The notes: generated from the sequence alone by a model not told the origin. 55,070 bases of DNA from Selenomonadales bacterium (GCA_900769615.1 CAAGHH010000017.1:1-55070); one strand, 5' to 3'; positions 33,220 to 41,745 are shown, counted from the stretch's first letter. Program-made: numbers and translations.

Positions 33220-34149
33220 ATGGACGTATACAAAAAAATAACTGATCTTACTATTAAGTATCCGAATATGGTTGTGGCTTTAGGGATGTTTGATGGTGTG
33301 CATGCGGGGCATCAAAGCATAATCCGTCGTGCGGTCAGCTTAGCAAATGAGCTTAATGGCAAGGCGATAGTTTTTACCTTTGCTAATCATCCTTTGTCAG
33401 TGCTGGCGCCACCATCTTTGCCACCACAGATAGGCGGCGAAGAACTGCGTGAGCTTCGTATGCGCAAATTAGGGGTCGATGCAATTGTTTCAGTTCCATT
33501 TGATGCAGCTTTAGCCCAAATAGAACCAGAAGCTTTTTTGCAATTGCTGCAAAAATATTTTCAGCCTAAGTATGTAGTTACGGGCGAAAATTATACTTTT
33601 GGGGTTAAAGGACAAGGCGATCAAGCACTTTTAAAAAAATTAGGTCCTAAGTATGGCTTTAGGCCGGAGATATGTCAGGATGTTTTGGTAAATGGACGGC
33701 ATGTCAGCAGCACGCGGATTAGAAGTTTAATTGATGCTGGGGAACTGGCAGCGGCCAATAAGTGCCTTGGTTATCCATTTACCATTGTGGGCGAGGTAAA
33801 ACATGGTGATGAGCGGGGACGGACGATAGGCTTCCCAACGGCAAATCTAGCTATTGAGCCCCAAAGAGTTATGCTTCCCAATGGTGTATATGTCGTAAAG
33901 GTAGTATATGCTGGTAAAGTATATGCTGGTATGGCAAATATTGGTGATAATCCTACATTTACAGGCTGTTATCGCCGGATAGAAGTAAATATTCATGAAT
34001 TTGCGCAAAATATTTATGGTAAAAAGCTGGAAGTAAGTTTTTTGAAAAATTTGCGCAATGAAGTAAAGTTCAGCAGTGTTGATGAGTTAGTTAAACAATT
34101 AACTTGTGATAAGGAAGCTGTAGAAAAATATTGGCAACAGCTAAAATAA
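33220..34149 (+). CDS. ribF: Bifunctional riboflavin kinase / FAD synthetase
   Basis: RibF converts riboflavin to FMN and FAD. The 309-residue protein has an N-terminal FAD synthetase domain (ALGMFDGVHAGHQSIIRRA; ENYTFGVKGQGD) and a C-terminal riboflavin kinase domain with GRTIGFPTANLAIEP and NIGDNPTFTG. The truB-ribF-rpsO order is typical. TTAGGAGAAG precedes the ATG at 33220. Confidence 0.95.
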   Translation: MDVYKKITDLTIKYPNMVVALGMFDGVHAGHQSIIRRAVSLANELNGKAIVFTFANHPLSVLAPPSLPPQIGGEELRELRMRKLGVDAIVSVPFDAALAQIEPEAFLQLLQKYFQPKYVVTGENYTFGVKGQGDQALLKKLGPKYGFRPEICQDVLVNGRHVSSTRIRSLIDAGELAAANKCLGYPFTIVGEVKHGDERGRTIGFPTANLAIEPQRVMLPNGVYVVKVVYAGKVYAGMANIGDNPTFTGCYRRIEVNIHEFAQNIYGKKLEVSFLKNLRNEVKFSSVDELVKQLTCDKEAVEKYWQQLK

Positions 34150-34171
34150 AATTATTTTGGGAATAATAACA

Positions 34172-34201
34172 TTTACAAGGTATGTTTTTTTATGCTATAC
34201 T
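34172..34201 (+). promoter_or_regulatory. Predicted promoter of rpsO
   Basis: TTTACA (34172-34177), 18-base spacer, TATACT (34196-34201), with the TATGCTATACT core shared with two other promoters in the window. Confidence 0.7.
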
Positions 34202-34207
34202 ACTATA

Positions 34208-34290
34208 GGTGCTTGGGCATCATAGCATAAATCCTTAGCTCAGCATGCGAGGAACTCCGACGCATACTTAGCTGATGGACATTTTATAAT
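34208..34290 (+). promoter_or_regulatory. Structured leader of rpsO, likely S15-autoregulated
   Basis: A roughly 80-base leader carries nested stems TCAGC/GCTGA (34240-34244 with 34271-34275) and ATGCG/CGCAT (34245-34249 with 34261-34265), whose loop holds GGA and TCC. Ribosomal S15 is known to repress its own mRNA through leader structures in several phyla. S15 binding here is inferred from position and structure only. Confidence 0.5.
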
Positions 34291-34305
34291 AGGAGGAGTT
34301 TTTTT

Positions 34306-34581
34306 ATGTTAACTCAAGAAGCAAAACAGGAAATCATGCAGAAATATGCTGTTCACGAAGGTGACACGGGTTCGCCAGAAGTACAGATTGCTGTACTTAC
34401 GGCTCGTATTGACTATTTAACGAACCACCTCAAAGAGCACAAGAAGGATCATCATTCCCGTCGTGGTCTTTTGAAGATGGTAGGTCATCGTCGTCGTCTT
34501 CTCAGCTACCTCTACAAGACGGACATCGAGCGTTATCGCTCCATCATCGGTAAGCTCGGCATCCGCGCTACGATTGGTTAA
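34306..34581 (+). CDS. rpsO: 30S ribosomal protein S15
   Basis: This 91-residue primary 16S rRNA-binding protein has HEGDTGSPEVQIAVLT, NHLKEHKKDHHSRRGLL and VGHRRRLLSYL. AGGAGG precedes the ATG. Codon use is strongly biased, as expected for a ribosomal protein. A terminator separates it from pnp, as in many bacteria, so pnp depends on readthrough. Confidence 0.98.
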   Translation: MLTQEAKQEIMQKYAVHEGDTGSPEVQIAVLTARIDYLTNHLKEHKKDHHSRRGLLKMVGHRRRLLSYLYKTDIERYRSIIGKLGIRATIG

Positions 34582-34601
34582 TTTTTAGCAGATTTTTCAA
34601 G

Positions 34602-34628
34602 AAAAGCGGGATATGGTCCCGCTTTTTT
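34602..34628 (+). terminator. Terminator between rpsO and pnp
   Basis: AAAAGCGGGA / TCCCGCTTTT (34602-34611 with 34617-34626) continuing in T residues, just before the pnp ribosome site. Confidence 0.88.
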
Positions 34629-34642
34629 TCATAGGAGGATAT

Positions 34643-36712
34643 ATGTATAGTTTTGAAATGGAGCTGGGCGGCCGCAAACTCGTTATCGAAAACGGTAAAA
34701 TGGCTAAACAGGCAAATGGAGCTGTGCTGGTCCGTTATGGTGACACGGTTGTACTTGTTACGGCAACAGCATCAGCTGAGCCACGGGAAGGTGTAGATTT
34801 TTTCCCGCTTACAGTTGATTATGAGGAAAAAATGTATGCGGCTGGCAAAATTCCTGGCGGTTTTATCAAACGTGAAGGCCGTCCCTCAAGTGATGCTATT
34901 TTATGTGCTCGTCTTATCGATCGTCCGATTCGTCCGCTGTTTCCTAAAGGCTATAGAAATGATGTTCAAATCGTGGCAACGGTTATGTCAGTTGAGCAGG
35001 ACAATGCGCCAGAGCTTGCAGCTATGATTGGTGCTTCGGCTGCACTTACAGTATCTGATATACCATTTAATGGACCAATTGCTGGTGTTCGGGTAGGACG
35101 GGTAAATGATGAATTTGTTATTAATCCAACGGAAGAACAGCGCAAAGTTTCGACATTGAATCTTACCGTCGCTGGTTCGTATGACGCTGTTATGATGGTT
35201 GAGGCCGGAGCTAATGAATTGCCAGAAGAAGTTATTTTGGATGCTATTCTCTTTGGTCATCAGGAAATAAAACGTATAGTTGAATTCCAAAATGAAATCC
35301 GCAATGAATGTGGTAAGGAAAAACGGGAAGCTAAGCTCTTTACGGTTCCTGAGGAATTGATGACGGCAGTTCGTGACTATACGAAAGATCGTCTTGATGA
35401 AGCTACACGTAATCCGGATAAGCTTGATCGTGATGCGCATATTGCTGATATTAATGCAGAAGCTATGGAGCATTTCCTGGTTGAATATCCCGAGATGGAT
35501 AAAGAAATTGCTATTGCTTTGCATGATATTGAAAAAGAAATTGTACGTCGTATGATTACGCATGAAAAAATTCGTCCTGATGGACGTGAAGTAGAGGAAG
35601 TACGTCCTGTAAGCTGTGAAGTAGGGCTGTTGCCACGTACGCATGGTTCAGGGCTCTTTACCCGTGGCCAAACGCAGATTTTGACAGTGACTACACTTGG
35701 ACCTTTAGGTGATGAACAGATTATTGATGGTCTTGGACCTGAGACTACCAAGCACTATATTCATCATTATAACTTCCCAGGGTATTCAGTAGGTGAAGCT
35801 AAGCCAATTCGCAGTCCGGGTCGCCGGGAAATTGGTCATGGTGCCTTGGCTGAGAGGGCTTTGGTTCCAGTGATTCCTACGACGGAAGAATTTCCATATA
35901 CCATTCGTTTAGTATCAGAGGTTTTGGAATCAAATGGTTCAAGCTCGATGGGCTCGGTATGCGGCAGCACCTTGTCTTTGATGAATGCCGGTGTTCCTAT
36001 CAAGCGTCCGGTATCTGGTGTGGCTATGGGACTGGTCAAAGAAGGCGACAAATATACTATCCTTACGGATATTCAGGGCATGGAAGATGCTTTGGGGGAT
36101 ATGGACTTTAAAGTTGCTGGTACCACTGAAGGTGTCACTGCTATTCAAATGGACATCAAAGTTGCTGGTATTGACCGTGATATCTTGTATTCGGCATTGC
36201 AGCAGGCAAAACGTGGTCGGGCGTTCATTTTAGGCAAGATGCTTGAATGTATTGATAAACCAGCAGCAGAGCTTTCACCGTATGCACCACGGGTTGAAAC
36301 TATCAAGATTAAGGTTGATAAGATTCGTGATGTTATTGGTACTGGTGGCAAAGTCGTTAAGAAAATTATTGATGAGACTGGTGTCCAGATTGATATTCAT
36401 GAAGATGGTAACATCTTTATCTCTTCAGTCGATGCTGAAAGCATGAAAAAAGCTCGTCAGATGATCGAAGACATTGTTCGCGAGGTTGAAGTTGGTGAGG
36501 TTTATACTGGCAAAGTAACTAGATTAATGAAGTTTGGTGCTTTTATCGAAGTATTGCCAGGTAAAGAAGGATTGTGTCATATATCGCAGTTAGCTGATCA
36601 TCGTGTAGAAAAGGTAGAAGATGTTGTTCAGGTCGGTGATCAATTACAAGTAAAAGTTGTTGAAATTGACGATAAGGGACGAGTAAATCTTTCGCATAAA
36701 GCTTGTCTGTAA
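34643..36712 (+). CDS. pnp: Polynucleotide phosphorylase
   Basis: PNPase is a 3'-to-5' phosphorolytic exoribonuclease. The 689-residue protein has two RNase PH domains (the second with FPGYSVGEAKPIRSPGRREI and SNGSSSMGSVCG), a linking alpha domain, a KH domain (VIGTGGKVVKKIIDETGVQI) and a C-terminal S1 domain (VTRLMKFGAFIEVLPGKEGL). The ATG at 34643 is set by AGGAGG 5 bases upstream; the frame opens earlier at 34613 inside the terminator. It closes the super-operon. Confidence 0.96.
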   Translation: MYSFEMELGGRKLVIENGKMAKQANGAVLVRYGDTVVLVTATASAEPREGVDFFPLTVDYEEKMYAAGKIPGGFIKREGRPSSDAILCARLIDRPIRPLFPKGYRNDVQIVATVMSVEQDNAPELAAMIGASAALTVSDIPFNGPIAGVRVGRVNDEFVINPTEEQRKVSTLNLTVAGSYDAVMMVEAGANELPEEVILDAILFGHQEIKRIVEFQNEIRNECGKEKREAKLFTVPEELMTAVRDYTKDRLDEATRNPDKLDRDAHIADINAEAMEHFLVEYPEMDKEIAIALHDIEKEIVRRMITHEKIRPDGREVEEVRPVSCEVGLLPRTHGSGLFTRGQTQILTVTTLGPLGDEQIIDGLGPETTKHYIHHYNFPGYSVGEAKPIRSPGRREIGHGALAERALVPVIPTTEEFPYTIRLVSEVLESNGSSSMGSVCGSTLSLMNAGVPIKRPVSGVAMGLVKEGDKYTILTDIQGMEDALGDMDFKVAGTTEGVTAIQMDIKVAGIDRDILYSALQQAKRGRAFILGKMLECIDKPAAELSPYAPRVETIKIKVDKIRDVIGTGGKVVKKIIDETGVQIDIHEDGNIFISSVDAESMKKARQMIEDIVREVEVGEVYTGKVTRLMKFGAFIEVLPGKEGLCHISQLADHRVEKVEDVVQVGDQLQVKVVEIDDKGRVNLSHKACL

Positions 36713-36727
36713 TACATTAAAATTATG

Positions 36728-36777
36728 AAAAAACTCTCTAAGTTATGATGATAAAGGCATCCGCTTAGAGAGTTTTT
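36728..36777 (+). terminator. Intrinsic terminator after pnp
   Basis: AAAACTCTCTAAG / CTTAGAGAGTTTTT with a 21-base loop. It lies between convergent pnp and fba, so it may work in both directions. Confidence 0.8.
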
Positions 36778-36790
36778 ATTTTATGAAGTT

Positions 36791-36829
36791 AAAACAAAAA
36801 TAGCCGGTAGTCTTTGTCTACCGGCTATT
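36791..36829 (-). terminator. Intrinsic terminator of fba
   Basis: On the minus strand the stem AATAGCCGGTAG / CTACCGGCTATT (36799-36810 with 36818-36829) is followed by TTTGTTTT. Confidence 0.85.
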
Positions 36830-36853
36830 AATTTTATATCACTTAATATAAAA

Positions 36854-37852
36854 TTATTTGTTAGCGTTGATGAGTTCCATAATGCTTGGAGCTGCGCCCT
36901 CAGAACCAAGAACATCTTTAATCTTATGTTCAACCAGTTCTTTGATATAAGCACGGCCATCAGCGCAATACTGACGCGGGTCAAAATGCTCTGGATGAGC
37001 GATGAAGTGCTCACGAATACCAGCCGTCATAGCGAGACGGAGGTCAGAGTCGATGTTGATTTTGCAAACTGCGGATTTAGCAGCCTTGCGAAGCTGATCT
37101 TCCGGAATACCAACTGCATCATCAAGTTTACCACCGTTAGCATTGATGATTTTTACATATTTCGGAATAACAGAAGAAGCACCATGAAGAACGATTGGGA
37201 ACTCAGGAATCTTCTTTTCGATTTCAGCTAAAATGTCAAAACGGAGCTCAGGCGGTACGAGAACGCCGTCAGCATTACGCGTGCACTGTTCCGGTTTGAA
37301 TTTGAATGCGCCATGGGAAGTACCGATAGCGATAGCCAGGGAATCAACACCCGTCTTTTCAACGAATTCTTCAACTTCTTCTGGCTGAGTGTAAGCTGCG
37401 TCGTGAGCTGCAACCTTAACATCGTCTTCGATGCCAGCGAGTTTGCCGAGCTCAGCTTCGACAACAACACCGCGCTCATGAGCATAATCAACAACACGTT
37501 TCGTAACTTCAATGTTTTCCTTGAAGTCATAGTGCGAGCCGTCGATCATAACGGACGTGAAACCATCATCGATGCAAGCTTTGCAAGTTTCAAAATCTGC
37601 ACCATGATCAAGATGGAGTGCAACTGGGATGTCGTTTACTTCAAGAGCAGCCTCAACGAGGTGACGAAGATACGGTCCCTTTGCATACTTACGAGCGCCA
37701 GCGGAAGCCTGGAGAATAACTGGGGAATTCAGCTCAGCAGCAGCCTCGGTGATACCCTGTACAATCTCCATGTTGTTGACGTTGAAAGCACCGATAGCGT
37801 AACCGCCCTCGTAGGCTTTCTTGAACATTTCTTTAGTTCCAACTAATGGCAT
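36854..37852 (-). CDS. fba: Class II fructose-bisphosphate aldolase
   Basis: This zinc-dependent aldolase of glycolysis and gluconeogenesis splits fructose-1,6-bisphosphate. The 332-residue protein has GAFNVNNMEIVQGI, the Zn-site segment ALHLDHGADFETCK, DGSHYDFKENI, EAELGKLAGIEDD and HGASSVIPKYV. AGGGGG (37862-37867) precedes the ATG. Codon use is strongly biased, consistent with high expression. Tagatose-bisphosphate specificity cannot be excluded, but context favours Fba. It is a single-gene unit with its own promoter and terminator. Confidence 0.93.
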   Translation of the reverse strand: MPLVGTKEMFKKAYEGGYAIGAFNVNNMEIVQGITEAAAELNSPVILQASAGARKYAKGPYLRHLVEAALEVNDIPVALHLDHGADFETCKACIDDGFTSVMIDGSHYDFKENIEVTKRVVDYAHERGVVVEAELGKLAGIEDDVKVAAHDAAYTQPEEVEEFVEKTGVDSLAIAIGTSHGAFKFKPEQCTRNADGVLVPPELRFDILAEIEKKIPEFPIVLHGASSVIPKYVKIINANGGKLDDAVGIPEDQLRKAAKSAVCKINIDSDLRLAMTAGIREHFIAHPEHFDPRQYCADGRAYIKELVEHKIKDVLGSEGAAPSIMELINANK

Positions 37853-37877
37853 TTTTCATTACCCCCTAATGAATTAT

Positions 37878-37916
37878 GTTCAACTTGTGAACTTGAACTC
37901 TACATATTATACCATA
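37878..37916 (-). promoter_or_regulatory. fba promoter (extended -10) with palindromic site
   Basis: Minus strand TATGGTATAAT (37906-37916) is an extended -10 box; no clear -35 is seen. Just downstream lies the perfect inverted repeat GTTCA-N5-TGAAC (37878-37892), flanked by a further TTGAAC (37893-37898). The position over the transcription start suggests an operator. The regulator is unknown. Confidence 0.5.
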
Positions 37917-37968
37917 GAAAACACTTATGGTGTATAGGTGAAAAACAAAAATCCGCAAACAATACAAA

Positions 37969-38868
37969 TTAATAACAATTATCGTCTGACAAATTAAAAG
38001 CCGATAAAACACGACTCATATCAGGCGGCATTGGTGCGCTAATAGCAATCGGCTGATGACTCATTGGATGGATAAATTGCAATTGATAGGCATGTAAAGC
38101 TTGTCTGGTGATGATATTAAGATCGCCACCGTATAAATCATCGCCAATTAAAGGATGACCAATATGAGCCATGTGTACACGTATTTGGTGGGTGCGTCCG
38201 GTTTCAAGGCGCAGCTTAATTAAAGAAAGTCCGTTATTAACATTTAGGGTTTGATAATGCGTGCAGGCAGGTTTTCCTTCTGGTGCTGCTTTACGCAAAA
38301 TAATGCTAGGCAAGGCCCTGGCGATAGGGGCATCAATAGTTCCCGCAGGGGGCGTAAGATTACCTTTTACGATAGCTAAATAATCCCGCGTGAATAATTT
38401 TTGTCCTTTGGGTGATAACTTATATTGTATTTGCGGTTCTTTGGCAATTAAAACCAAACCGCTGGTATCGCGGTCTAGCCGATGTACGGGATGAAACGCG
38501 TGCATAGTATTTTTTTGCTGGTAGTAATGTATCACGGCATTGCCAAGGGTGCCATGAGGTTCTTTGGTGGTGGGATGTACTAACATGCCAGCCGGCTTGT
38601 TTACAATCAGCAGCCAGTCATCTTCATAGCGTATGTCAAGCGGTAGGTCTTCCGGTTCAATATTACTAGGACGCAGGATGTCGTAGGAGATAACATCACT
38701 ATTTTTTACTATGCTTTGGGTTGCATTAGCAATTATTCCATTGATAGCAAAAGTTCCTGAATGTTTAATTCTTTTCCATATAGTTGCAGAAAGACCGCAG
38801 TGTTCCTTTAAATATATTTTTACTGGCATGGTTAAATTTTTAGGTAATTTCACAGTAATATTGGTCAT
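37969..38868 (-). CDS. rluD: RluD/RluA-family pseudouridine synthase
   Basis: The 299-residue protein has an N-terminal S4-like part (LKEHCGLSATIWKRIKHSG) and a RluA-type catalytic domain with HPVHRLDRDTSGLVLIAK (nucleophile Asp 132), GRTHQIRVHMAHIGHPLIGD and QLQFIHPM. Such enzymes modify 23S rRNA or tRNA; the exact target is not readable. The ATG at 38868 lacks a good ribosome site; AAGGGAG is 18 bases away and an in-frame stop blocks extension, so the start is moderately certain. Confidence 0.88.
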   Translation of the reverse strand: MTNITVKLPKNLTMPVKIYLKEHCGLSATIWKRIKHSGTFAINGIIANATQSIVKNSDVISYDILRPSNIEPEDLPLDIRYEDDWLLIVNKPAGMLVHPTTKEPHGTLGNAVIHYYQQKNTMHAFHPVHRLDRDTSGLVLIAKEPQIQYKLSPKGQKLFTRDYLAIVKGNLTPPAGTIDAPIARALPSIILRKAAPEGKPACTHYQTLNVNNGLSLIKLRLETGRTHQIRVHMAHIGHPLIGDDLYGGDLNIITRQALHAYQLQFIHPMSHQPIAISAPMPPDMSRVLSAFNLSDDNCY

Positions 38869-39085
38869 AGTTTATTGAAAATTCAACTCCCTTAGCGAGT
38901 GTTTATCATTTATCTGCTAATTTAACATATCAGCTTATATCTGTCCAATGCTAACAGTAAAATTTTAAAGAAAATGATGTATCAGTGTTATGGCTAAATA
39001 GTTTGAAAATAACGCAATGTGTAACGTTGTAGTTGCCATTTGTGTAGTATAAAAGAACAATTTTACATAAATTTGTGATTTTACA

Positions 39086-39114
39086 TAGACATAAGTCTTT
39101 TTTTACGGTATAAT
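39086..39114 (+). promoter_or_regulatory. Predicted promoter of lysC
   Basis: TAGACA (39086-39091), 17-base spacer, perfect TATAAT (39109-39114). Confidence 0.6.
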
Positions 39115-39149
39115 ATGATTCGATTAAACTGATTAACAAACGAAAGCCC

Positions 39150-39176
39150 GGTTTGTCCGTCACATACGGATAAACC
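39150..39176 (+). promoter_or_regulatory. Hairpin in the lysC leader
   Basis: GGTTTGTCCGT / ACGGATAAACC (39150-39160 with 39166-39176), 11 pairs with one G-U and a 5-base loop. It starts about 30 bases after the predicted transcription start and ends 24 bases before lysC. It has no T run, so it is not a terminator. It is too small for a lysine riboswitch. Confidence 0.55.
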
Positions 39177-39200
39177 TGCGGTTACCTTAGGGGGAGAATC

Positions 39201-40424
39201 ATGGCACTTATTGTAAAAAAATTCGGTGGCAGCTCAGTTGCAACCACGGAAAAAATCATGAATGTTGCCAAGAGGGTCTTAGGTGAAAAACAGCCTGGCG
39301 ATCAGATAGTAATGGTCGTTTCAGCAATGGGTGATACCACAGACAATCTTGTAGCATTAGCAAAAGAAGTAAACAAAGATCCTTACCAGTATGCGCGGGA
39401 GATGGATATGCTGCTTACGACTGGTGAACAGCAGTCGATTGCGCTTCTTGCAATGGCATTTAAAACCCTGGGACAGCCAGCCGTTTCCCTGACTGGTCCA
39501 ATGGCAGGTATGAAAACTAATTCGGTACATACTAAAGGCCGGATAAAGGATATCACTCCAGAGCGAGTCCATAAAGAGCTTGCGGCTGGTAATATCGTAG
39601 TCGTGGCTGGTTTCCAGGGTGCAGATGATTTAGGAGACTATGTTACTTTGGGACGTGGCGGTTCGGATACGTCAGCAGTTGCACTAGCTGGTGCGCTGAA
39701 AGCTGATAGCTGTGAGATATTTACTGATGTTGATGGTGTCTATTCAGCAGATCCGCGTATCGTAAAGAATGCTCGCAAAATGAAAGAAATTACCTATAAT
39801 GAAATGCTAGAGATGGCACGTCTAGGTGCTGGTGTCATGCAGCCGCGTTCAGTAGAAATGGGCGAATATTTCCATATTCCAATTCATGTGCGTTCAACAT
39901 TTACAACTAAGCCAGGTACAATCATTAGGGAGGACTATACGATGGAAGATAAAGATTTTGTAATCCGGGGCGTTGCCCATGACGAAAAGGTTGCTAAGAT
40001 TGCGGTCCTGGGTATTCCTAACACGCCGGGCATTGCACATGAGATTTTTTCAGCCCTGGCTGATGCAAATATCGATGTCGATATGATTGTGCAAAGCATT
40101 CGTAACATAGAAAAGAATGTAACTGATATGGTATTTACGGTAGCTGCTGATGATTTATCTCAGGCTAAGAAAGTAGTCGATGGCGTAGCTGACAAGCTCA
40201 ATGCGGTGGCTGTTCTCATCGAAGAAGATGTAGCTAAGGTTTCTATTGTCGGTGCTGGTATGCTGGGCAATCCTGGTACGGCTTCCCGTATGTTTGGTGC
40301 TCTTTCCAAAGCTGGTGTCAACATTGATATTATCAGCACTTCTGAAATCAGCATTTCTTGCTTGGTAAAGGGTTCACAGTTAAAAGAAGCAATTAATGCT
40401 ATTCATGATGAATTTTTTGCATAA
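39201..40424 (+). CDS. lysC: Aspartate kinase, alpha subunit
   Basis: The enzyme phosphorylates aspartate, the first step toward lysine, threonine and methionine. The 407-residue protein has the kinase motif IVKKFGGSSVATTEKIMNVA, GRGGSDTSAVALAGAL, TDVDGVYSADPRIV, and two C-terminal ACT domains (from about 265) for feedback control. GGGGGAG precedes the ATG. The ACT half appears to be translated separately too, as in B. subtilis aspartokinase II. hom and thrB of the same pathway are 16 kb upstream. Confidence 0.96.
   Translation: MALIVKKFGGSSVATTEKIMNVAKRVLGEKQPGDQIVMVVSAMGDTTDNLVALAKEVNKDPYQYAREMDMLLTTGEQQSIALLAMAFKTLGQPAVSLTGPMAGMKTNSVHTKGRIKDITPERVHKELAAGNIVVVAGFQGADDLGDYVTLGRGGSDTSAVALAGALKADSCEIFTDVDGVYSADPRIVKNARKMKEITYNEMLEMARLGAGVMQPRSVEMGEYFHIPIHVRSTFTTKPGTIIREDYTMEDKDFVIRGVAHDEKVAKIAVLGIPNTPGIAHEIFSALADANIDVDMIVQSIRNIEKNVTDMVFTVAADDLSQAKKVVDGVADKLNAVAVLIEEDVAKVSIVGAGMLGNPGTASRMFGALSKAGVNIDIISTSEISISCLVKGSQLKEAINAIHDEFFA
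39942..40424 (+). CDS. Predicted internal translation product of lysC (beta subunit)
   Basis: Inside lysC, AGGGAGG (39927-39933) lies 8 bases before an in-frame ATG at codon 248. Starting there gives a 160-residue protein made only of the two ACT domains. In B. subtilis aspartokinase II the beta subunit arises the same way, from an internal start in the same frame, and forms an alpha2-beta2 enzyme. The sequence signal is direct; use of the start is inferred. Confidence 0.7.
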   Translation: MEDKDFVIRGVAHDEKVAKIAVLGIPNTPGIAHEIFSALADANIDVDMIVQSIRNIEKNVTDMVFTVAADDLSQAKKVVDGVADKLNAVAVLIEEDVAKVSIVGAGMLGNPGTASRMFGALSKAGVNIDIISTSEISISCLVKGSQLKEAINAIHDEFFA

Positions 40425-40483
40425 TATGTGCCATAGTTAAATAGATACTGAGAAAATAAAAAGCGGGAAAGGGGACTTTTCTA

Positions 40484-41728
40484 ATGACCACGAGCATGGC
40501 AGCAAAGCATGCTGCTGATAAGAGATTAAAGGATGCTATTTTTGGTGCTAGTGCTGCTTGCGCTGAAGCTGTAAAAAAATATGGTGCTGACAAAGTTACT
40601 AATGCTACTATGGGTGTTATGATGGATGATGAAGGCAAACTTGCCAGTATTCCGACCATGGAGCGAGTATTCAGATCCTTGAAGGTTGAAGATTATATGC
40701 GTTATGCACCTATTCCGGGACTGCCGGATTATTTAGATGCGGTGCTCGATGCAACTTTTGCTGACCAGCGTCCAGATGGTTATCTTGCTGCAATCGCAAC
40801 TTCTGGTGGTACCGGTGCGATTCATCATGCGGTAGCTAATTATGCTGAACGTGGTGATGAAGTCTTGACGGCTGACTGGTTCTGGGGCACGTATGGTGTT
40901 ATTTGTAATGAGTGCGGCTGCAAGCTGGCGAATTATGCCCTTTTTGATGAAAATAATAACTTTAACATTGCTGATTATACGGCTAAAGTTGATGCTATTA
41001 TGAAAAAACAGGATAGTCTGCTTGCTATCATTAATACACCAGCGCATAATCCTACAGGCTTTAGTCTTACTGATGAAGACTGGGATAATGTATTGGCACT
41101 CACGAAAAAATATGCTGCTGCTGGCAAGAAGATGAGCATTCTCGTTGATATTGCCTATATTGATTTTGCTGGTGAAAAGAACGAGACACGCAAGTTTATG
41201 AAAAAATTTGGCAATTTGCCGGATAATATTTTAGTAATGTTCTCGTTCTCAATGTCCAAAGGATATACGGCTTACGGACAGCGCACTGGTGCATTAGTAG
41301 CAGTGTCGGCTAGTAAGGAAGTTATTACTGAATTTAAGGAAATTAACAAATATACCAGCCGTGCAACTTGGTCGAATATCAACCGTGGTGCTATGACGCT
41401 TTTGGCAACTATTCAAAAGGATAAAAGCACGTTAGCTCAGTTTGAAAAAGAGCGTGATGGTTTTTATAGAATGATTCAGGAGCGTGGCAATCTCTTTATG
41501 CAGGAAGCTAATGAATGTGGGCTCAATGCTCTGCCGTATAAGGGCGGTTTCTTCCTTTCGGTACCAGCTGATGATCCGCAGGCAGTTTGTGATAATCTCC
41601 ATGAAGATTTAATTTTTGCGGTTCCTTTAAAGAAAGGTGTTCGTATCGCAGCTTGCTCCGTATCGGCAGCCAAGATGAAGGGCGTTGCGGCTAAAGTGCT
41701 TAAAGCATTGCAAAAAGCAGAAAAATAA
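40484..41728 (+). CDS. Aspartate/aromatic aminotransferase (AspC/TyrB-like, PLP)
   Basis: The 414-residue fold-type I PLP enzyme has the PLP lysine at residue 259 (SFSMSKGYTAYGQRTGAL), the AHNPTG motif (NTPAHNPTGFSLTDEDW), DIAYIDFAG and a C-terminal Arg region (GVRIAACSVS). The general layout resembles E. coli AspC/TyrB more than AspB-type enzymes, although it is distant. It sits 59 bases after lysC, so supplying aspartate from oxaloacetate is a sensible role. Substrate range is unproven. AAAGGGGAC precedes the ATG. Confidence 0.85.
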   Translation: MTTSMAAKHAADKRLKDAIFGASAACAEAVKKYGADKVTNATMGVMMDDEGKLASIPTMERVFRSLKVEDYMRYAPIPGLPDYLDAVLDATFADQRPDGYLAAIATSGGTGAIHHAVANYAERGDEVLTADWFWGTYGVICNECGCKLANYALFDENNNFNIADYTAKVDAIMKKQDSLLAIINTPAHNPTGFSLTDEDWDNVLALTKKYAAAGKKMSILVDIAYIDFAGEKNETRKFMKKFGNLPDNILVMFSFSMSKGYTAYGQRTGALVAVSASKEVITEFKEINKYTSRATWSNINRGAMTLLATIQKDKSTLAQFEKERDGFYRMIQERGNLFMQEANECGLNALPYKGGFFLSVPADDPQAVCDNLHEDLIFAVPLKKGVRIAACSVSAAKMKGVAAKVLKALQKAEK

Positions 41729-41745
41729 AAGTTAGCAAATTCATA

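Larger units (their letters stand above)
38869..39200. other. Divergent intergenic region between rluD-like gene and lysC
   Basis: This 332-base gap is A+T rich. The part near 38869-39080 shows no supported gene; a 70-residue minus-strand frame has no ribosome site and is not credited. The lysC side carries a promoter and a leader hairpin, listed separately. No lysine riboswitch core or T-box was recognised. Confidence 0.5.

Noticed and set aside
34988..35644. 218-residue minus-strand frame opposite pnp
   Set aside because: Its translation has no family features and it lies wholly within the well-supported pnp.
37313..37846. 177-residue plus-strand frame opposite fba
   Set aside because: It is an antisense shadow of a strongly codon-biased gene; no ribosome site or family resemblance.
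38951..39163. 70-residue minus-strand frame between the rluD-like gene and lysC
   Set aside because: No ribosome site, and it covers the lysC promoter and leader.
39115..39200. Lysine riboswitch before lysC
   Set aside because: The leader is too short and lacks the multi-stem junction; only one hairpin is present.
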